NCBI RefSeq assembly: GCF_020071995.1 | Contig: NZ_JABWTK010000003.1 | Coordinates: forward strand, 338,659 to 402,658 | From: Planococcus chinensis | GTDB lineage: Bacteria; Bacillota; Bacilli; Bacillales_A; Planococcaceae | DNA length: 64,000 nt | Direction: 5' to 3' | In this document: positions 41,640 to 52,636 of the stretch, one piece after another | Position numbering within the stretch: position 1 is the stretch's first letter | Layout: each line of letters opens with the position of its first letter | Program-made: the position numbers and the translations under genes | The notes under the pieces: model-generated | Databases searched by the model: none | The model's input: only the letters and a program-made list of their open reading frames with translations | What the model was told of the DNA's origin: nothing

Positions 41640-42419
41640 GTGGGGGATATGGTCAAAAAACCGTTAAACGCGGATTATTACATACAGCATTTATACATTT
41701 ACTTAAACGAAGCCGATCAGTTCGCTCTTTTTAGTGGCTTAACCTTCGCTCAATTTTTGAACGCTGTGAAGATGCCCAAAAATCTTCTGTTGCTCAAACA
41801 TCCATATGAAGATGCATCATTCAATATGCATACTTATATGGAATTTGTTGGACAGGAAGATTTTGTGCAGCTTCGAAAAGCACTGGCTCATAAAAAAAGC
41901 GAATTTTGCTGGATCGATTTTAAAAACGAGAAGCAATTAAATTCTTTGACTCCCCAAGAGCAGGCCGAATTGTTGTATATTGGCCATAAAAAAGAAACAG
42001 TGCGCCCTCCTTTTTACGCAGACTTGCAAAATGAATTTGTTTATTTATCGAGCGAAGAAGAGCAGACAACTAAAATTTATTTCCGTTATATGGAACGGTT
42101 AAATGAACTGGTGGGTAATTACTTTACCCAGCTGATCCGCAAAGAAACGAGCGGCCAAAATTTCTGGCGCCGCAAACCGAAAGATCTGGTGCCGGAAGTG
42201 CCGCGGGAAATTTTAGCTTCGTTGAAAAATGATTTCCGTGAAGGGGCTTTGATTTCACTGGCGGATCCGGAGAAAACAAAGAACACAATCGAATTGCATA
42301 TTCGGTCAGTCGAAGAAATTTCGTTCCTGGACGAATTTTGGTCAGACATCCGGGATTACACGAAACAGGAAGTCACCCGCAAGATCATCTTTGACCGAAA
42401 AACGAAGCAATGGAGATAA
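41640..42419 (+). CDS. Hypothetical protein
   Basis: 259 residues, soluble, no signal peptide or membrane segment. I do not recognise the family. It is rich in aromatic and charged residues (YYIQHLYIYLNEADQFALF at the start, KEETVRPPFYA-like loop near 117, FLDEFWSDIRDYTKQEVTRK at the end). GTG start six bases behind GGAG; an ATG at 41649 is possible. Its own promoter upstream and terminator (42418-42441) downstream make it a monocistronic gene ahead of ddl. Confidence 0.75.
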   Translation: MGDMVKKPLNADYYIQHLYIYLNEADQFALFSGLTFAQFLNAVKMPKNLLLLKHPYEDASFNMHTYMEFVGQEDFVQLRKALAHKKSEFCWIDFKNEKQLNSLTPQEQAELLYIGHKKETVRPPFYADLQNEFVYLSSEEEQTTKIYFRYMERLNELVGNYFTQLIRKETSGQNFWRRKPKDLVPEVPREILASLKNDFREGALISLADPEKTKNTIELHIRSVEEISFLDEFWSDIRDYTKQEVTRKIIFDRKTKQWR

Positions 42420-42441
42420 TACCCGGAGACGGGTATTATTT
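42418..42441 (+). terminator. Terminator after hypothetical gene
   Basis: AATACCC/GGGTATT stem, six-base loop and T-run, overlapping the stop codon. Confidence 0.8.
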
Positions 42442-42615
42442 TTTTGTTTGAATGCCTGGGGGGCGAAGCTGAAAGACGGAACTTTTTTGGCCGGCGCCTG
42501 GAAAAAATTTTTCGTCTTTCACTGTTCGTGATAAACTAAGCAATATGCAAAAGGAATTTAAGAACATGAAAAGAGCCGAAAAATTCGGAGCTGGACATAA
42601 GCGGAGGTTTAACGG

Positions 42616-43686
42616 ATGAAAAAACGTATTGGTTTATTATATGGCGGCAAATCGGCAGAACACGAAGTGTCGCTCTCTACTGCGCTGGCAGTTACAAATG
42701 CTTTAAACTTTGAGAAGTATGAAATATATCCGATTTACATTACCCAAGAAGGGGAATGGGTAAAGGGTCCGGTGCTGGAAGGCCCGGCCCAGACGATCGA
42801 ACAGCTGCAATTGGCGGAAGGTTCGCCGCATCCACATGACATTTCCGGTTTCTTGCCTGAAGAAGCTGAAAAGAGTCTGGAAGTCATTATTCCATTGCTG
42901 CACGGACCTAACGGAGAAGACGGCACCGTCCAGGGCTTGCTGGAAGTGATGAATTTGCCGTATGTGGGCAATGGCGTGCTGGCCTCTTCCGCCGGCATGG
43001 ACAAAGTCGTGATGAAGCAGCTGTTTGAAATAGCCGGTTTAAACCAAACGCCTTATGTGTACTTTATCCGCCGGGAATGGCAGAACGACCAGAGTTTCTG
43101 GGTAAATAAAGTGGCGAATGAATTGAAATGGCCGGTTTTTGTGAAACCCGCTAATTTAGGGTCGAGCGTCGGCATCAGCAAAGCGGACAACGAACAGGAA
43201 CTGATTGCGGCTGTAGAAGAAGCGTTGAAATTCGACCGCAAAATTGTGGTGGAACAAGGCGTGGTAGCCCGCGAAATCGAAATCGGCGTGCTTGGAAACG
43301 ATGTGCCGGAATGCTCGGTCGCTGGTGAAATCAAGCCCCTTAAAGCGTTTTACGATTACCAGGCGAAATACAAAGACGGCAATACAGCGATGATTATTCC
43401 TGCAGAACTGGATGAAGACGTTTATGCCGAGCTTGTCGCTTCAGCGAAAAAAGCATTTAAAGTACTGGATTGTTCAGGCCTTGTCCGCGCCGATTTCTTC
43501 GTGACGGCATCAAATGAAATCCTGATCAACGAAGTAAATACTTTGCCAGGTTTTACGCCGTTCAGCATGTTCCCGCTGTTATGGGAAAACACGGGACTGC
43601 CTTATCCAGAATTGATTGAACGCCTTATTGCACTAGCCATTGAACGTTACGAAGACAAGCAATTATTGCAAGTAAAAATGGATTGA
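42616..43686 (+). CDS. ddl: D-alanine--D-alanine ligase
   Basis: 356 residues, ATP-grasp enzyme joining two D-alanines for the peptidoglycan stem. N-terminal [41 protein letters not shown]-site [29 protein letters not shown] (Tyr-type omega loop, meaning D-Ala-D-Ala rather than D-Ala-D-Lac specificity) and [17 protein letters not shown] are all present. GCGGAGG ribosome site. Followed 13 bases later by murF, the enzyme that uses its product. Confidence 0.97.
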   Translation: MKKRIGLLYGGKSAEHEVSLSTALAVTNALNFEKYEIYPIYITQEGEWVKGPVLEGPAQTIEQLQLAEGSPHPHDISGFLPEEAEKSLEVIIPLLHGPNGEDGTVQGLLEVMNLPYVGNGVLASSAGMDKVVMKQLFEIAGLNQTPYVYFIRREWQNDQSFWVNKVANELKWPVFVKPANLGSSVGISKADNEQELIAAVEEALKFDRKIVVEQGVVAREIEIGVLGNDVPECSVAGEIKPLKAFYDYQAKYKDGNTAMIIPAELDEDVYAELVASAKKAFKVLDCSGLVRADFFVTASNEILINEVNTLPGFTPFSMFPLLWENTGLPYPELIERLIALAIERYEDKQLLQVKMD

Positions 43687-43699
43687 GTGGAGATACCCG

Positions 43700-45058
43700 A
43701 TGAAAAAGAAGATTGAAGAACTGGCCAAATGGCTTGATATAAAAACAAGTTTTAAAGGAATTGAAATCACAGGCGTGTCAATCAACACCCGAACGCTTCA
43801 GCCTGGCGATTTGTTCATTCCGTTCCGCGGAGAAAATACCAATGGGCATAAATATGTCCAACAGGCGTTTGAAGCAGGGGCCGCTGCCGCACTTTGGCAG
43901 CAGGATGAGCCGAACCCGCCGAAAGATGTGCCGCTGCTGATTGTTGAAGATCCGAAAACGGCGCTTCAGGAAATGGCGAGAGCGTACCGCGATGAACTGT
44001 CGACTGTCGTGATTGGCATTACCGGGTCGAACGGCAAGACATCGACAAAAGATTTAGTGGCAAGTGTGTTGAAGCCTTATTTCAAAGTGCAAAAGACACA
44101 AGGAAATTACAATAACGAAATTGGCTTGCCTTTGACGATTTTGTCATTGGATGAAGACACGAAGTTCGCAGTTTTGGAAATGGGCATGAGCGGTTTTGGG
44201 GAAATCGAATTTTTGTCACTGCTTGCCCGTCCGGATTATGCGGTCATCACCAATATCGGCGAAGCCCATATGCAGGACCTCGGTTCCCGCGAAGGCATTG
44301 CCAAAGCGAAATTTGAAATCATAGCCGGTTTGGAAAGCCACGGGAAATTATTCTACGACGGCGATGAGCCATTGCTTCAGCCTTTCGTCGAAGACTTCCC
44401 GCAAGCTGTATCGTTCGGCTTTGACAACAATAATGAACTGGCTGTTACGGATATTAAAGCGACTGAAAACGGCAGCAGCTTCCAGGTCAGCGGAATTATT
44501 GATGCACCGTTCTCCATTCCGGTTCTCGGCGAACACCAGGTGAAGAATACATTATCCGCCATTTTGATTGCGTTGGAAGCCGGTTTGTCGGAAGAAGACA
44601 TCCGCAAATCGTTGAAGAATGCAGCCTTGACCGATATGCGCATGCAGATCATTCCGGCCAAAAACGGCGCAACATTTATTAACGATGCTTACAACGCGGC
44701 ACCTTCTTCAATGAAAGCGGCGCTGAATTTTGTGCGGGAAACAACCATGAAAGAAGACAAATGGCTTGTGCTTGGCGATATGCTGGAACTTGGCGACAAC
44801 GAACAGGAATACCATGAAGCCATTCAAGCCTCTATTTCGGAAGACATCCACGGTGTTTGCCTGTACGGGCCGCGCATGAAATGGCTTTATGAGAAAATGA
44901 AAGACACTTACCAAGGGCAATTGATCTGGAGCGAAAGTGATTATGCGCCAATCGTTCAATTTTTGGAAGAGCGCATTACAGCGGATTCACTGATCCTTGT
45001 TAAAGGATCCCGCGGTATGGCACTTGAACGGGTTGTTGAACCTTTTATCGAAAGTTAA
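43700..45058 (+). CDS. murF: UDP-MurNAc-tripeptide--D-Ala-D-Ala ligase MurF
   Basis: 452 residues. Mur-ligase architecture: N-terminal domain with GVSINTRTLQPGDLFIPFRGENTNGHKYV, ATP P-loop GITGSNGKTSTKDLVASVL, the TQGNYNNEIGLPLTIL stretch and VLEMGMSGFGEIEFL, then the C-terminal domain with NDAYNAAPSSMKAAL and LVLGDMLELG. It adds D-Ala-D-Ala to the UDP-MurNAc peptide in the cytoplasm. In an operon with ddl; ended by a strong terminator. Confidence 0.97.
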   Translation: MKKKIEELAKWLDIKTSFKGIEITGVSINTRTLQPGDLFIPFRGENTNGHKYVQQAFEAGAAAALWQQDEPNPPKDVPLLIVEDPKTALQEMARAYRDELSTVVIGITGSNGKTSTKDLVASVLKPYFKVQKTQGNYNNEIGLPLTILSLDEDTKFAVLEMGMSGFGEIEFLSLLARPDYAVITNIGEAHMQDLGSREGIAKAKFEIIAGLESHGKLFYDGDEPLLQPFVEDFPQAVSFGFDNNNELAVTDIKATENGSSFQVSGIIDAPFSIPVLGEHQVKNTLSAILIALEAGLSEEDIRKSLKNAALTDMRMQIIPAKNGATFINDAYNAAPSSMKAALNFVRETTMKEDKWLVLGDMLELGDNEQEYHEAIQASISEDIHGVCLYGPRMKWLYEKMKDTYQGQLIWSESDYAPIVQFLEERITADSLILVKGSRGMALERVVEPFIES

Positions 45059-45060
45059 CA

Positions 45061-45092
45061 AACAGCGGGGGATTTTGCCCCCGCTGTTTTAA
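45061..45092 (+). terminator. Terminator after murF
   Basis: AACAGCGGGGG/CCCCCGCTGTT stem directly after the stop codon, followed by a T-run. Confidence 0.88.
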
Positions 45093-45198
45093 ATTATCCG
45101 GAAAATCAATTTTGCCAGATTCAAGAAGCCGGATTTAATATAGAAGACAAAGCTTCGAAAGTCAGAGGCATGATCTTAAAGGAAAGTAGGAGAGCCGC

Positions 45199-45897
45199 TT
45201 GAAGACAGGGGTTTTGTGCATTCACGGGTATACCGGCGGTCCTTATGAAGTGGAGCCGTTTGCCGAGTTTATTGAAAAGCATACGGATTGGATTGTGAAA
45301 GTGCCGACGCTTCCGGGGCACGGCAGAGAGTTGAACTTGCGGGGGACAAAAGCCGAACATTGGATGATGGCTGCGGAGATTGCGCTGCGGGAATTGAAGA
45401 GAGAAACGGACCGGGTCATTATTGTCGGCTTTTCAATGGGCGGCTTGATCGCTATGTATCTGGCCCTGCGTTATAAAGTGGACCGGCTGGTACTGCTGAG
45501 TGCAGCTGCCAAGTATATCAGTGCGGCACAGCTTCTAGCAGAGATGAGAGAGACGATGGCAGATGCCGTGAAAAGGCAATTAAAAAACAATGAGTTTTTT
45601 CAGCAGTACAAATACAAATTGACGCATACGCCTCCGGGATCAACAGCGGAATTTTTAAAAGTGGTCAAAATGGTGGAACCGCATTATCAGCAAATCAAAG
45701 TGCCGGCTATCATTGTACAAGGAAGAAAAGACGGCATCGTCCCGGTTTCTGCTGCTGAGCATATTTATGACAACATCGGTTCTGAAGAAAAGCACATCAT
45801 CCATTCCGATTCCGGCAAGCATTTAATCTGTTACAGCGACGATTGCGAAGATTGGTTTATGCAAGTCCTTGGATTCATGAAGAAGGGCGAAGAGTAA
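45199..45897 (+). CDS. Carboxylesterase, alpha/beta hydrolase (Est30-like)
   Basis: 232 residues. LCIHGYTGGPYEVEPFAEF oxyanion region, nucleophile elbow GFSMGGL (Ser79), acid in GRKDGIVP and His in SGKHLI give a complete triad matching the monoacylglycerol-lipase/Est30 carboxylesterases of Geobacillus. Acts on short acyl esters or monoglycerides in the cytoplasm. TTG start six bases behind AGGAG. Confidence 0.9.
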   Translation: MKTGVLCIHGYTGGPYEVEPFAEFIEKHTDWIVKVPTLPGHGRELNLRGTKAEHWMMAAEIALRELKRETDRVIIVGFSMGGLIAMYLALRYKVDRLVLLSAAAKYISAAQLLAEMRETMADAVKRQLKNNEFFQQYKYKLTHTPPGSTAEFLKVVKMVEPHYQQIKVPAIIVQGRKDGIVPVSAAEHIYDNIGSEEKHIIHSDSGKHLICYSDDCEDWFMQVLGFMKKGEE

Positions 45898-45925
45898 ACT
45901 GATTATTAGAACCTTTGCGTATTGA

Positions 45926-46087
45926 TTGCAAGTACTTGGAAATCGTGCTATTCTAATGAAAGCAATGGATACATTTTTGAGACACTCTTCCCTGTGAAGA
46001 GTATTTTTTTGAGCAAAACGGTTTGTTCTACTTATTGGGCATGAAAAAACCCGCCGATCAGACCGCTCGGCAACGCCCGAGCTTTTT
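45926..46087 (+). promoter_or_regulatory. cshA promoter and leader with two terminator-like hairpins
   Basis: Promoter TTGCAA (45926-45931), 17-base spacer, TATTCT (45949-45954). About 25 bases into the transcript is ACTCTTC/GAAGAGT with a seven-T run (45984-46010), then GCTCGG/CCGAGC with TTTTT (46065-46087). The coding region starts only at 46233, so the leader is about 270 bases. The first hairpin may instead simply end the esterase transcript. Confidence 0.5.
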
Positions 46088-46226
46088 CTGTTCACACATC
46101 CCCTCTGACTTAAAACTACAGAGTATGATTTTCGACGTGAAACTTCCTCATAAAGGCTCGACTTTGTCACGATTTCATCTAAAATGTACACCATTTGTAA
46201 ATAAGATGAAGACAAAAGGAGATTGA

Positions 46227-47738
<1,512 letters not shown>

Positions 47739-47828
47739 GAAAAGCGGAAGCGCCTGTTCAGCCCCGACAGGCTTAAGACCTCGAGGGGCTAGGCGCTGCA
47801 GCTAGACAATAAGAAAAGCGGAAGCACC
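47739..47828 (+). repeat. Stop-codon-linked GAAAAGCGG repeat, copy 3 (tandem)
   Basis: GAAAAGCGGAAGCGCC (47739-47754) follows the cshA TAA with no gap, continues as a GC-rich hairpin region, and is followed by GAAAAGCGGAAGCACC (47813-47828), again directly preceded by TAA. This is the most complete copy in the window. Confidence 0.75.
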
Positions 47829-47847
47829 TATCTAGGCACTACCATAT

Positions 47848-47894
47848 AAAAGGCGGATACGAAACAGGAAACTGTTTTCGTATCCGCCTTTTTT
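47848..47894 (+). terminator. Terminator after cshA repeat
   Basis: AGGCGGATACGAAA arm pairs with TTTCGTATCCGCCT, six-T run. Confidence 0.88.
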
Positions 47895-47982
47895 GCGTAG
47901 CGGTTCTCAGGTACAATGAGAGTGAAACCCATCACGTTTAAAATCGTATACTAAAGCAAGACACGCGAATGGAGAGAAGTGC

Positions 47983-48462
47983 ATGGAGCATCAACCGAAA
48001 AATCAGATTTCCAGAAAAGGGTTAACAGTTTGGCGATTGTATGGAATGATTCAAACGTCTATCATTGCAGTCCTTGTCATCGGAGCAGGAGTGCTCACGT
48101 ACTTTTTCGACTGGCCACAGTGGCTTTATGCCGTTTATGGGTTAATCGTCGTGGCATATGGTATTTTATTCATTTATTTATTTCCAAAAATCCGCTGGGA
48201 GCGCTGGCGCTACGAAGTGCGCGAACAGGAAATTGAATTGCAGCACGGCTTATTTATTGTGAAGCGGACATTGGTGCCGATGGTAAGAGTTCAACATGTC
48301 GATACCGAGCAAGGTCCGATTTTGAGAAAATACGACCTGGCCGAAATTTCAATCTCGACGGCCGCGACTACGCATACCATTCCAGCTTTAATTACTGAGG
48401 AAGCGGATGAGCTGAGAGCGAGAATTTCTGTGCTGGCAAGGGTGGCGGAAGATGATGTCTGA
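47983..48462 (+). CDS. ydbS: Membrane PH-domain protein YdbS
   Basis: 159 residues. Two membrane helices (about 24-45 and 48-68) and a bacterial PH domain (DUF304): YEVREQEIELQHGLFIVKRTLVPMVRVQHVDTEQGPILRKYDL. Position between cshA and ydbT is as in B. subtilis, where ydbS-ydbT contribute to resistance against the two-peptide bacteriocin amylocyclicin. Overlaps ydbT by 11 bases. Confidence 0.9.
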   Translation: MEHQPKNQISRKGLTVWRLYGMIQTSIIAVLVIGAGVLTYFFDWPQWLYAVYGLIVVAYGILFIYLFPKIRWERWRYEVREQEIELQHGLFIVKRTLVPMVRVQHVDTEQGPILRKYDLAEISISTAATTHTIPALITEEADELRARISVLARVAEDDV

Positions 48463-50002
48463 AACCTATTATAAATTGCATCCTATCTCGGCGCTGATCA
48501 ACTTTGTCAAAGGGCTAAAAGAACTGATCGTTCCGTTTCTGGTCGTATTCGGCGTTAATCTTTTCCGTGACGGCGGCCTCAGTGCGATGTTCAATCAAGG
48601 CTGGCAAGGGCTGATTCCGGTGATCATTGGATCAGTTGTTTTGATATTTGTGCTGATTGCCGGAATCATTAAATGGAAACGGTTTGTGTACTGGTTCGAA
48701 GACGGCGAACTGCGGATTGAATACGGATTGTTCGTCAAGAAAAAGCGTTATATTCCTTTTGACCGTATTCAAAGCCTCAATTATACGGAAGGAATTTTTC
48801 ACCGGCCGCTTGGATTGGTGAAAGTGAAAGTGGAAACAGCCGGATCCGGAAAAGTCGGGCAAGCCGAAGCGGAATTGACCGCTATCTCCCGGGAAGATGC
48901 AGACCGGATTGAGCAGAAAATGGAAGAAGCGAAACGCGGCGTCCAGCGGGAAATGGCGGTCGAATTGGATAGGGCTGCGGTGGAAGAGCAGGTTGTGGAA
49001 GAAAAGAAACCTGCTAAGACGCTGTACCGGATGACGATGAAAGAGCTTTTGGTGCTTGCGACAACCTCCGGCGGAATCGGAGTGGTGCTGTCAGCCGCCG
49101 CTGTTTTTCTGTCCCAGTTTTCCGAATTGATTCCTTATGATGCAATTTATGAGGAAGTCATGCTGTTTCTCCGTTTTGGTTATTTGATTGTGGCCCTGAC
49201 TATTTTTTTCGCCTTGTTGATTGCGTGGGTGATTTCTGTCGTATTGGCCATTTTTGCGAACTATCAATTCACCATCCAAACGGATGAAGACCATATCTAC
49301 CTGACCAGAGGATTGCTGGAGAAAAAGAAAGTATCGGTTCCGTTCAAACGGGTGCAGGGCATTAAGATTTCACAAAACCCTTTACGCGAATTATTCGGTT
49401 ATGCCACGGTGACTGTGGAAAGCGCCGGCGGATCCATCGGGGATAAAGATGAAAAAATCCGCTTGTTCCCGCTGGTGAAAAAATCAACGATGCTGCCGGT
49501 CCTGCAGGAATTATTTCCGGACATGGACTGGCAACCGTCCATGGCAAAAGCGCCAAAACGCAGCGTTCACTTTTACTATCGCCTGGACTTTCTTTGGATG
49601 GTGCCAACTGTTGCGGCAATTGGCTACTATTTTTATCCGTACGGCCTGTTCGCATTGCTGATTGTTCCGGTTATTGTCCTATTGGGCATCTGGCAGCACA
49701 GAACAGCTGGCTATGCTTTAGCCAATCGGCAATTGACGATGCAGTTCCGGGGGATCAGCAAGCACACTTTCTTTATGATGAAGAGAAGGGTGCAGGCAAT
49801 CGATGTGACCCAAAGCTATTTTCAGCGCCGGAAAGGTTTGGCATCCATTCAATCGACGATTAAATCGGGGATGATGGGGGCGACGGCACGGATCGAGCAT
49901 ATGGAAAAAGACGATGCCAGCCGTATTCTGGCTTGGTATGAACCATCTGATCAAAGAGCCGCCAATGCAGAAAAAAGTCAGCCGGAGTTATATTCCGGCT
50001 GA
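48452..50002 (+). CDS. ydbT: Membrane PH-domain protein YdbT
   Basis: 516 residues with three bPH2/DUF304 modules (for example RIEYGLFVKKKRYIPFDRIQSLNYTEGIFHRPLGLVKVKVETAG and YLTRGLLEKKKVSVPFKRVQGIKISQNPLRELFGYATVTVESAGG) alternating with membrane helix pairs. Works with YdbS in the cell membrane; molecular mechanism unknown. ATG-ATG start overlapping ydbS. Long charged linker near residues 150-190. Confidence 0.9.
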   Translation: MMSETYYKLHPISALINFVKGLKELIVPFLVVFGVNLFRDGGLSAMFNQGWQGLIPVIIGSVVLIFVLIAGIIKWKRFVYWFEDGELRIEYGLFVKKKRYIPFDRIQSLNYTEGIFHRPLGLVKVKVETAGSGKVGQAEAELTAISREDADRIEQKMEEAKRGVQREMAVELDRAAVEEQVVEEKKPAKTLYRMTMKELLVLATTSGGIGVVLSAAAVFLSQFSELIPYDAIYEEVMLFLRFGYLIVALTIFFALLIAWVISVVLAIFANYQFTIQTDEDHIYLTRGLLEKKKVSVPFKRVQGIKISQNPLRELFGYATVTVESAGGSIGDKDEKIRLFPLVKKSTMLPVLQELFPDMDWQPSMAKAPKRSVHFYYRLDFLWMVPTVAAIGYYFYPYGLFALLIVPVIVLLGIWQHRTAGYALANRQLTMQFRGISKHTFFMMKRRVQAIDVTQSYFQRRKGLASIQSTIKSGMMGATARIEHMEKDDASRILAWYEPSDQRAANAEKSQPELYSG

Positions 50003-50009
50003 CTTTTTA
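49973..50009. terminator. Terminator after ydbT
   Basis: AAAAAAGTCAGCCGG/CCGGCTGACTTTTT stem overlapping the stop codon. It is followed at 50012-50021 by TTGTAGACAA, the word that also marks the edge of element B. Confidence 0.88.
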
Positions 50010-50011
50010 GC

Positions 50012-50096
50012 TTGTAGACAAGGGGTGAATTAGGTGTATCGTTGTTTAGACTTCAGCGTTTGTCGGGCCTAAACAGGTGTTTCCGCTTTTCTTTAC
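50012..50096. repeat. Repeat remnants between ydbT and rhomboid gene
   Basis: TTGTAGACAA (50012-50021) matches the element A/B edge. On the minus strand GAAAAGCGGAAACACC (50076-50091), four bases after the rhomboid stop codon, is copy 4 of the stop-codon-linked repeat. Confidence 0.6.
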
Positions 50097-50705
50097 TTAT
50101 CTTTTCTTTTTCCAGCTGACAATCCGTTTCGGATGGAAATAGCTTAACCCGATCAGGAAACCGGCAATGAGTCCGGCGATATGCGCAGTGGCGTTGACGT
50201 TTGGCGTCAGGAAAGTCATGATTATACTGATGACGATAATTGGGAGTATAATTTGTCTAAGCTGAGGCAGCGCCCTGCGCCCGTAATACAGAAGGGCTCC
50301 AAATGCTCCGAAAATGCCGAAGATTGCTCCACTCGCGCCCACATGCAGGTAGTCCAGTGGCTGCAGCAAATAAGTGGCAAGAGTTCCGACGAATCCGGCT
50401 ACTGCATAAATGGTGATAAACCGGACTTTTCCGGTCAGCCTTTCCAGCTCGGGGCCGAATAGGAACAATGAGAACATATTGAATAGCAAATGCATGATGC
50501 CGCCGTGCAGGAACATCGGCGTGAAAAGCCTCCACCATTCTCCGTTGGCAATCATCGCATTAGAGCCAACGCCGTAATAAAAGATTCGGCTGCCTAGAAT
50601 AGGCACCCATGTGAGAACGTGCACCAACAGATTAAGTGCAATCAAAGTTGACACAACTGGATACAAACGCAGATACTGTTTGAAACTTTCTGTGCGAATA
50701 AACAT
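50097..50705 (-). CDS. Rhomboid family intramembrane serine protease
   Basis: 202 residues with six helices. WWRLFTPMFLHGGIMHLLFNMFSL (loop 1/helix 2), nucleophile Ser125 in GASGAIFGIFGAFG and catalytic His175 in NATAHIAGLIAGF make a complete Ser-His dyad. It cleaves transmembrane segments of substrate proteins in the membrane; substrates unknown. Same position as ydcA in B. subtilis. GAGGTGAC ribosome site. Confidence 0.93.
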   Translation of the reverse strand: MFIRTESFKQYLRLYPVVSTLIALNLLVHVLTWVPILGSRIFYYGVGSNAMIANGEWWRLFTPMFLHGGIMHLLFNMFSLFLFGPELERLTGKVRFITIYAVAGFVGTLATYLLQPLDYLHVGASGAIFGIFGAFGALLYYGRRALPQLRQIILPIIVISIIMTFLTPNVNATAHIAGLIAGFLIGLSYFHPKRIVSWKKKR

Positions 50706-50774
50706 TTTGTCACCTCGATTTCATTACCAATTATTATACCTTCTTAGTGTTTGCGATTGAAAGGAGAAACAATT

Positions 50775-51125
50775 ATGATTACTGGAATCGGTTTGGATAT
50801 TGTGGAATTGCACCGGATCCGGCGGCTTGACGACAGGTCTTCCAAATTCCGTGAACGCATCTTGACGGAACGGGAACTTTCCGAATACGCTGGGTTATCC
50901 GACAGGCGGAAAGTAGAGTTTCTTGCTGGCCGTTTTGCCGCGAAAGAAGCTTTTGCCAAAGCCAACGGCACCGGAATCGGGGAGTTGTGTTCATTTGCCG
51001 ATATTGAAATCCAAAAAGATGAAAAGGGCAAGCCGAGCATTTATTTCCGCCAGCAGGAAATTGGCTTTGTTTCCATTACTCATACAAAAGAGTACGCTGC
51101 TGCGCAAGTTGTTTTACAATCTTAA
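50775..51125 (+). CDS. acpS: Holo-[acyl-carrier-protein] synthase AcpS
   Basis: 116 residues. ITGIGLDIVELHRIRRL at the start and GRFAAKEAFAKANGTGIGE are the two AcpS signature blocks with the Mg-binding Asp and Glu. It transfers 4'-phosphopantetheine from CoA to ACP, activating fatty acid synthesis. ATG at 50775 behind AAAGGAG. Directly followed by alr; the B. subtilis ydcC gene is missing between them. Confidence 0.96.
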   Translation: MITGIGLDIVELHRIRRLDDRSSKFRERILTERELSEYAGLSDRRKVEFLAGRFAAKEAFAKANGTGIGELCSFADIEIQKDEKGKPSIYFRQQEIGFVSITHTKEYAAAQVVLQS

Positions 51126-51145
51126 AAAGTAAGTGGGGATATGAC

Positions 51146-52249
51146 ATGACAGAAAACTACAGACCGACAAAAGCGGTCATAGATTTGGGTGCGATCGAAA
51201 AAAACTTGGCCGCTTTCAAAGAACGCAGCCAAGGGGCTGAATTGATCGCCGTGGTAAAAGCGGATGCTTATGGACATGGAGCCGTTGAAGTTGCCCGGCG
51301 TGCGGTGGAATGCGGCGTGGATTTTCTTGCAGTGGCCACTCCGGATGAAGCGTTATACCTCCGGAACCAGGGTTTCCAAACAGAAATTCTGGTGCTTGGC
51401 GCGACACCGGCATCATTCCTGCCAGTAGCGCAAAAAGAAGAAATTGCGGTAGCCGCTATTTCACTAGAATGGCTCCAAATGGCAGCAGCTTCTGTGGAAG
51501 CTGATCTTCCCCCTTTGAAAATCCATCTGAAAGTCGATACCGGCATGCGGCGGGTAGGGGTTCTGACAGAAGAGGCGCCAAAAGCCATTGAGTTTATCCG
51601 CCAGCATCCATTTGAATTCACCGGCATTTTTACTCATTTTGCTACAGCAGACGAGGAGTCGGGAGAATTATTTCAACGCCAAGTTCGTGAAATGAAGAGT
51701 GTCATCGATCACTTGGATGACCCCCAAGTCCTGGTCCATGTATCCAATAGTGCAGCGGCCATCATGCATCCCGAACTGGCTTATGGGGCCGTTCGCGTCG
51801 GCATTTCGATGTACGGCATTGCACCGTCGCCTTATATAGAAGACAGAATGCCATTCAAATTGCTTCCGGCCCTCAGCCTTGAAACAGAAGTGGTCCACGT
51901 GAAAAAAGTGAAGGCCGGGGAAACCTTGAGCTATGGAGCGACTTACCGCAGCGAAAAAGACGAATGGATTGCAACGCTCCCGATCGGCTATGCGGATGGC
52001 ATGCTGCGCGGGCTTCAAGGGCAGGATGTCTTGGTTCGCGGAGAGCGGATGCCGATTGTCGGCCGCATCTGCATGGATCAATGCATGATCCGTTTAAATG
52101 AACAAGTTCCAGTTGGTGAAAAAGTGCAGCTCATCGGCAAACAGGGAGAAGGGTTGGTCCGAATTGACGAGTGGGCTGAGAAACTTGGGACCATCCCCTA
52201 TGAAATCCCATGCATATTGACAAAAAGAATCCCTCGAATGTACCATTAA
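51146..52249 (+). CDS. alr: Alanine racemase
   Basis: 367 residues. PLP-binding Lys38 in AVVKADAYGHGAVEVAR, the second catalytic Tyr in SYGATYRSEKDEW, RVGISMYGIAPS and GRICMDQCMI are all present. It makes D-alanine for the wall, feeding the Ddl-MurF pathway encoded 8 kb upstream. GTGGGGAT ribosome site. Upstream of the mazEF pair, as in B. subtilis. Confidence 0.96.
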   Translation: MTENYRPTKAVIDLGAIEKNLAAFKERSQGAELIAVVKADAYGHGAVEVARRAVECGVDFLAVATPDEALYLRNQGFQTEILVLGATPASFLPVAQKEEIAVAAISLEWLQMAAASVEADLPPLKIHLKVDTGMRRVGVLTEEAPKAIEFIRQHPFEFTGIFTHFATADEESGELFQRQVREMKSVIDHLDDPQVLVHVSNSAAAIMHPELAYGAVRVGISMYGIAPSPYIEDRMPFKLLPALSLETEVVHVKKVKAGETLSYGATYRSEKDEWIATLPIGYADGMLRGLQGQDVLVRGERMPIVGRICMDQCMIRLNEQVPVGEKVQLIGKQGEGLVRIDEWAEKLGTIPYEIPCILTKRIPRMYH

Positions 52250-52347
52250 AAGCTCCGATTGCCAAAAGAACCTTTTCACGACAGCACTTCGATGTTAAGA
52301 TGAAAGGGTGAGCCAGAGAAAGAACGGTATTTTTGGAGGTGTCGGCT

Positions 52348-52632
52348 GTGTACGAGAGGTCAAAGACAAAGAAAGTGGTAGTAAAACTGCCAAAACAACT
52401 GTTATCAGAGTTGACTACTCATTCAGATGAACTCATTCAAGAGCGCGGAGACTATGTTTATGTGTCTACGCAGCGGGTAATAAAAAATGTATACGATTCA
52501 CATCATATTCGAGAAGCAATGATCAAGGGCTACGTGGAGATGTCACAAATCAATTTATCAATCGCTTGTGAATGTTCTCATGCCGAGTACGAAGCGGAGC
52601 ACACGACCGTGCGACTTGTAAGCGGAGGGTGA
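52348..52632 (+). CDS. ndoAI: Antitoxin EndoAI/MazE (ribbon-helix-helix)
   Basis: 94 residues. [20 protein letters not shown] forms the N-terminal ribbon-helix-helix DNA-binding unit; the C-terminal part ([24 protein letters not shown]) would wrap the toxin. GTG at 52348 behind GGAGG is chosen over a TTG 15 bases earlier. Four bases before the toxin gene. It neutralises MazF and likely autoregulates the operon. Confidence 0.94.
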   Translation: MYERSKTKKVVVKLPKQLLSELTTHSDELIQERGDYVYVSTQRVIKNVYDSHHIREAMIKGYVEMSQINLSIACECSHAEYEAEHTTVRLVSGG

Positions 52633-52636
52633 CAAT

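Noticed and set aside
45823..46215. Leftward 130-codon frame in the esterase-cshA gap
   Set aside because: Crosses the esterase 3' end and the cshA leader hairpins; composition not protein-like; no ribosome site.
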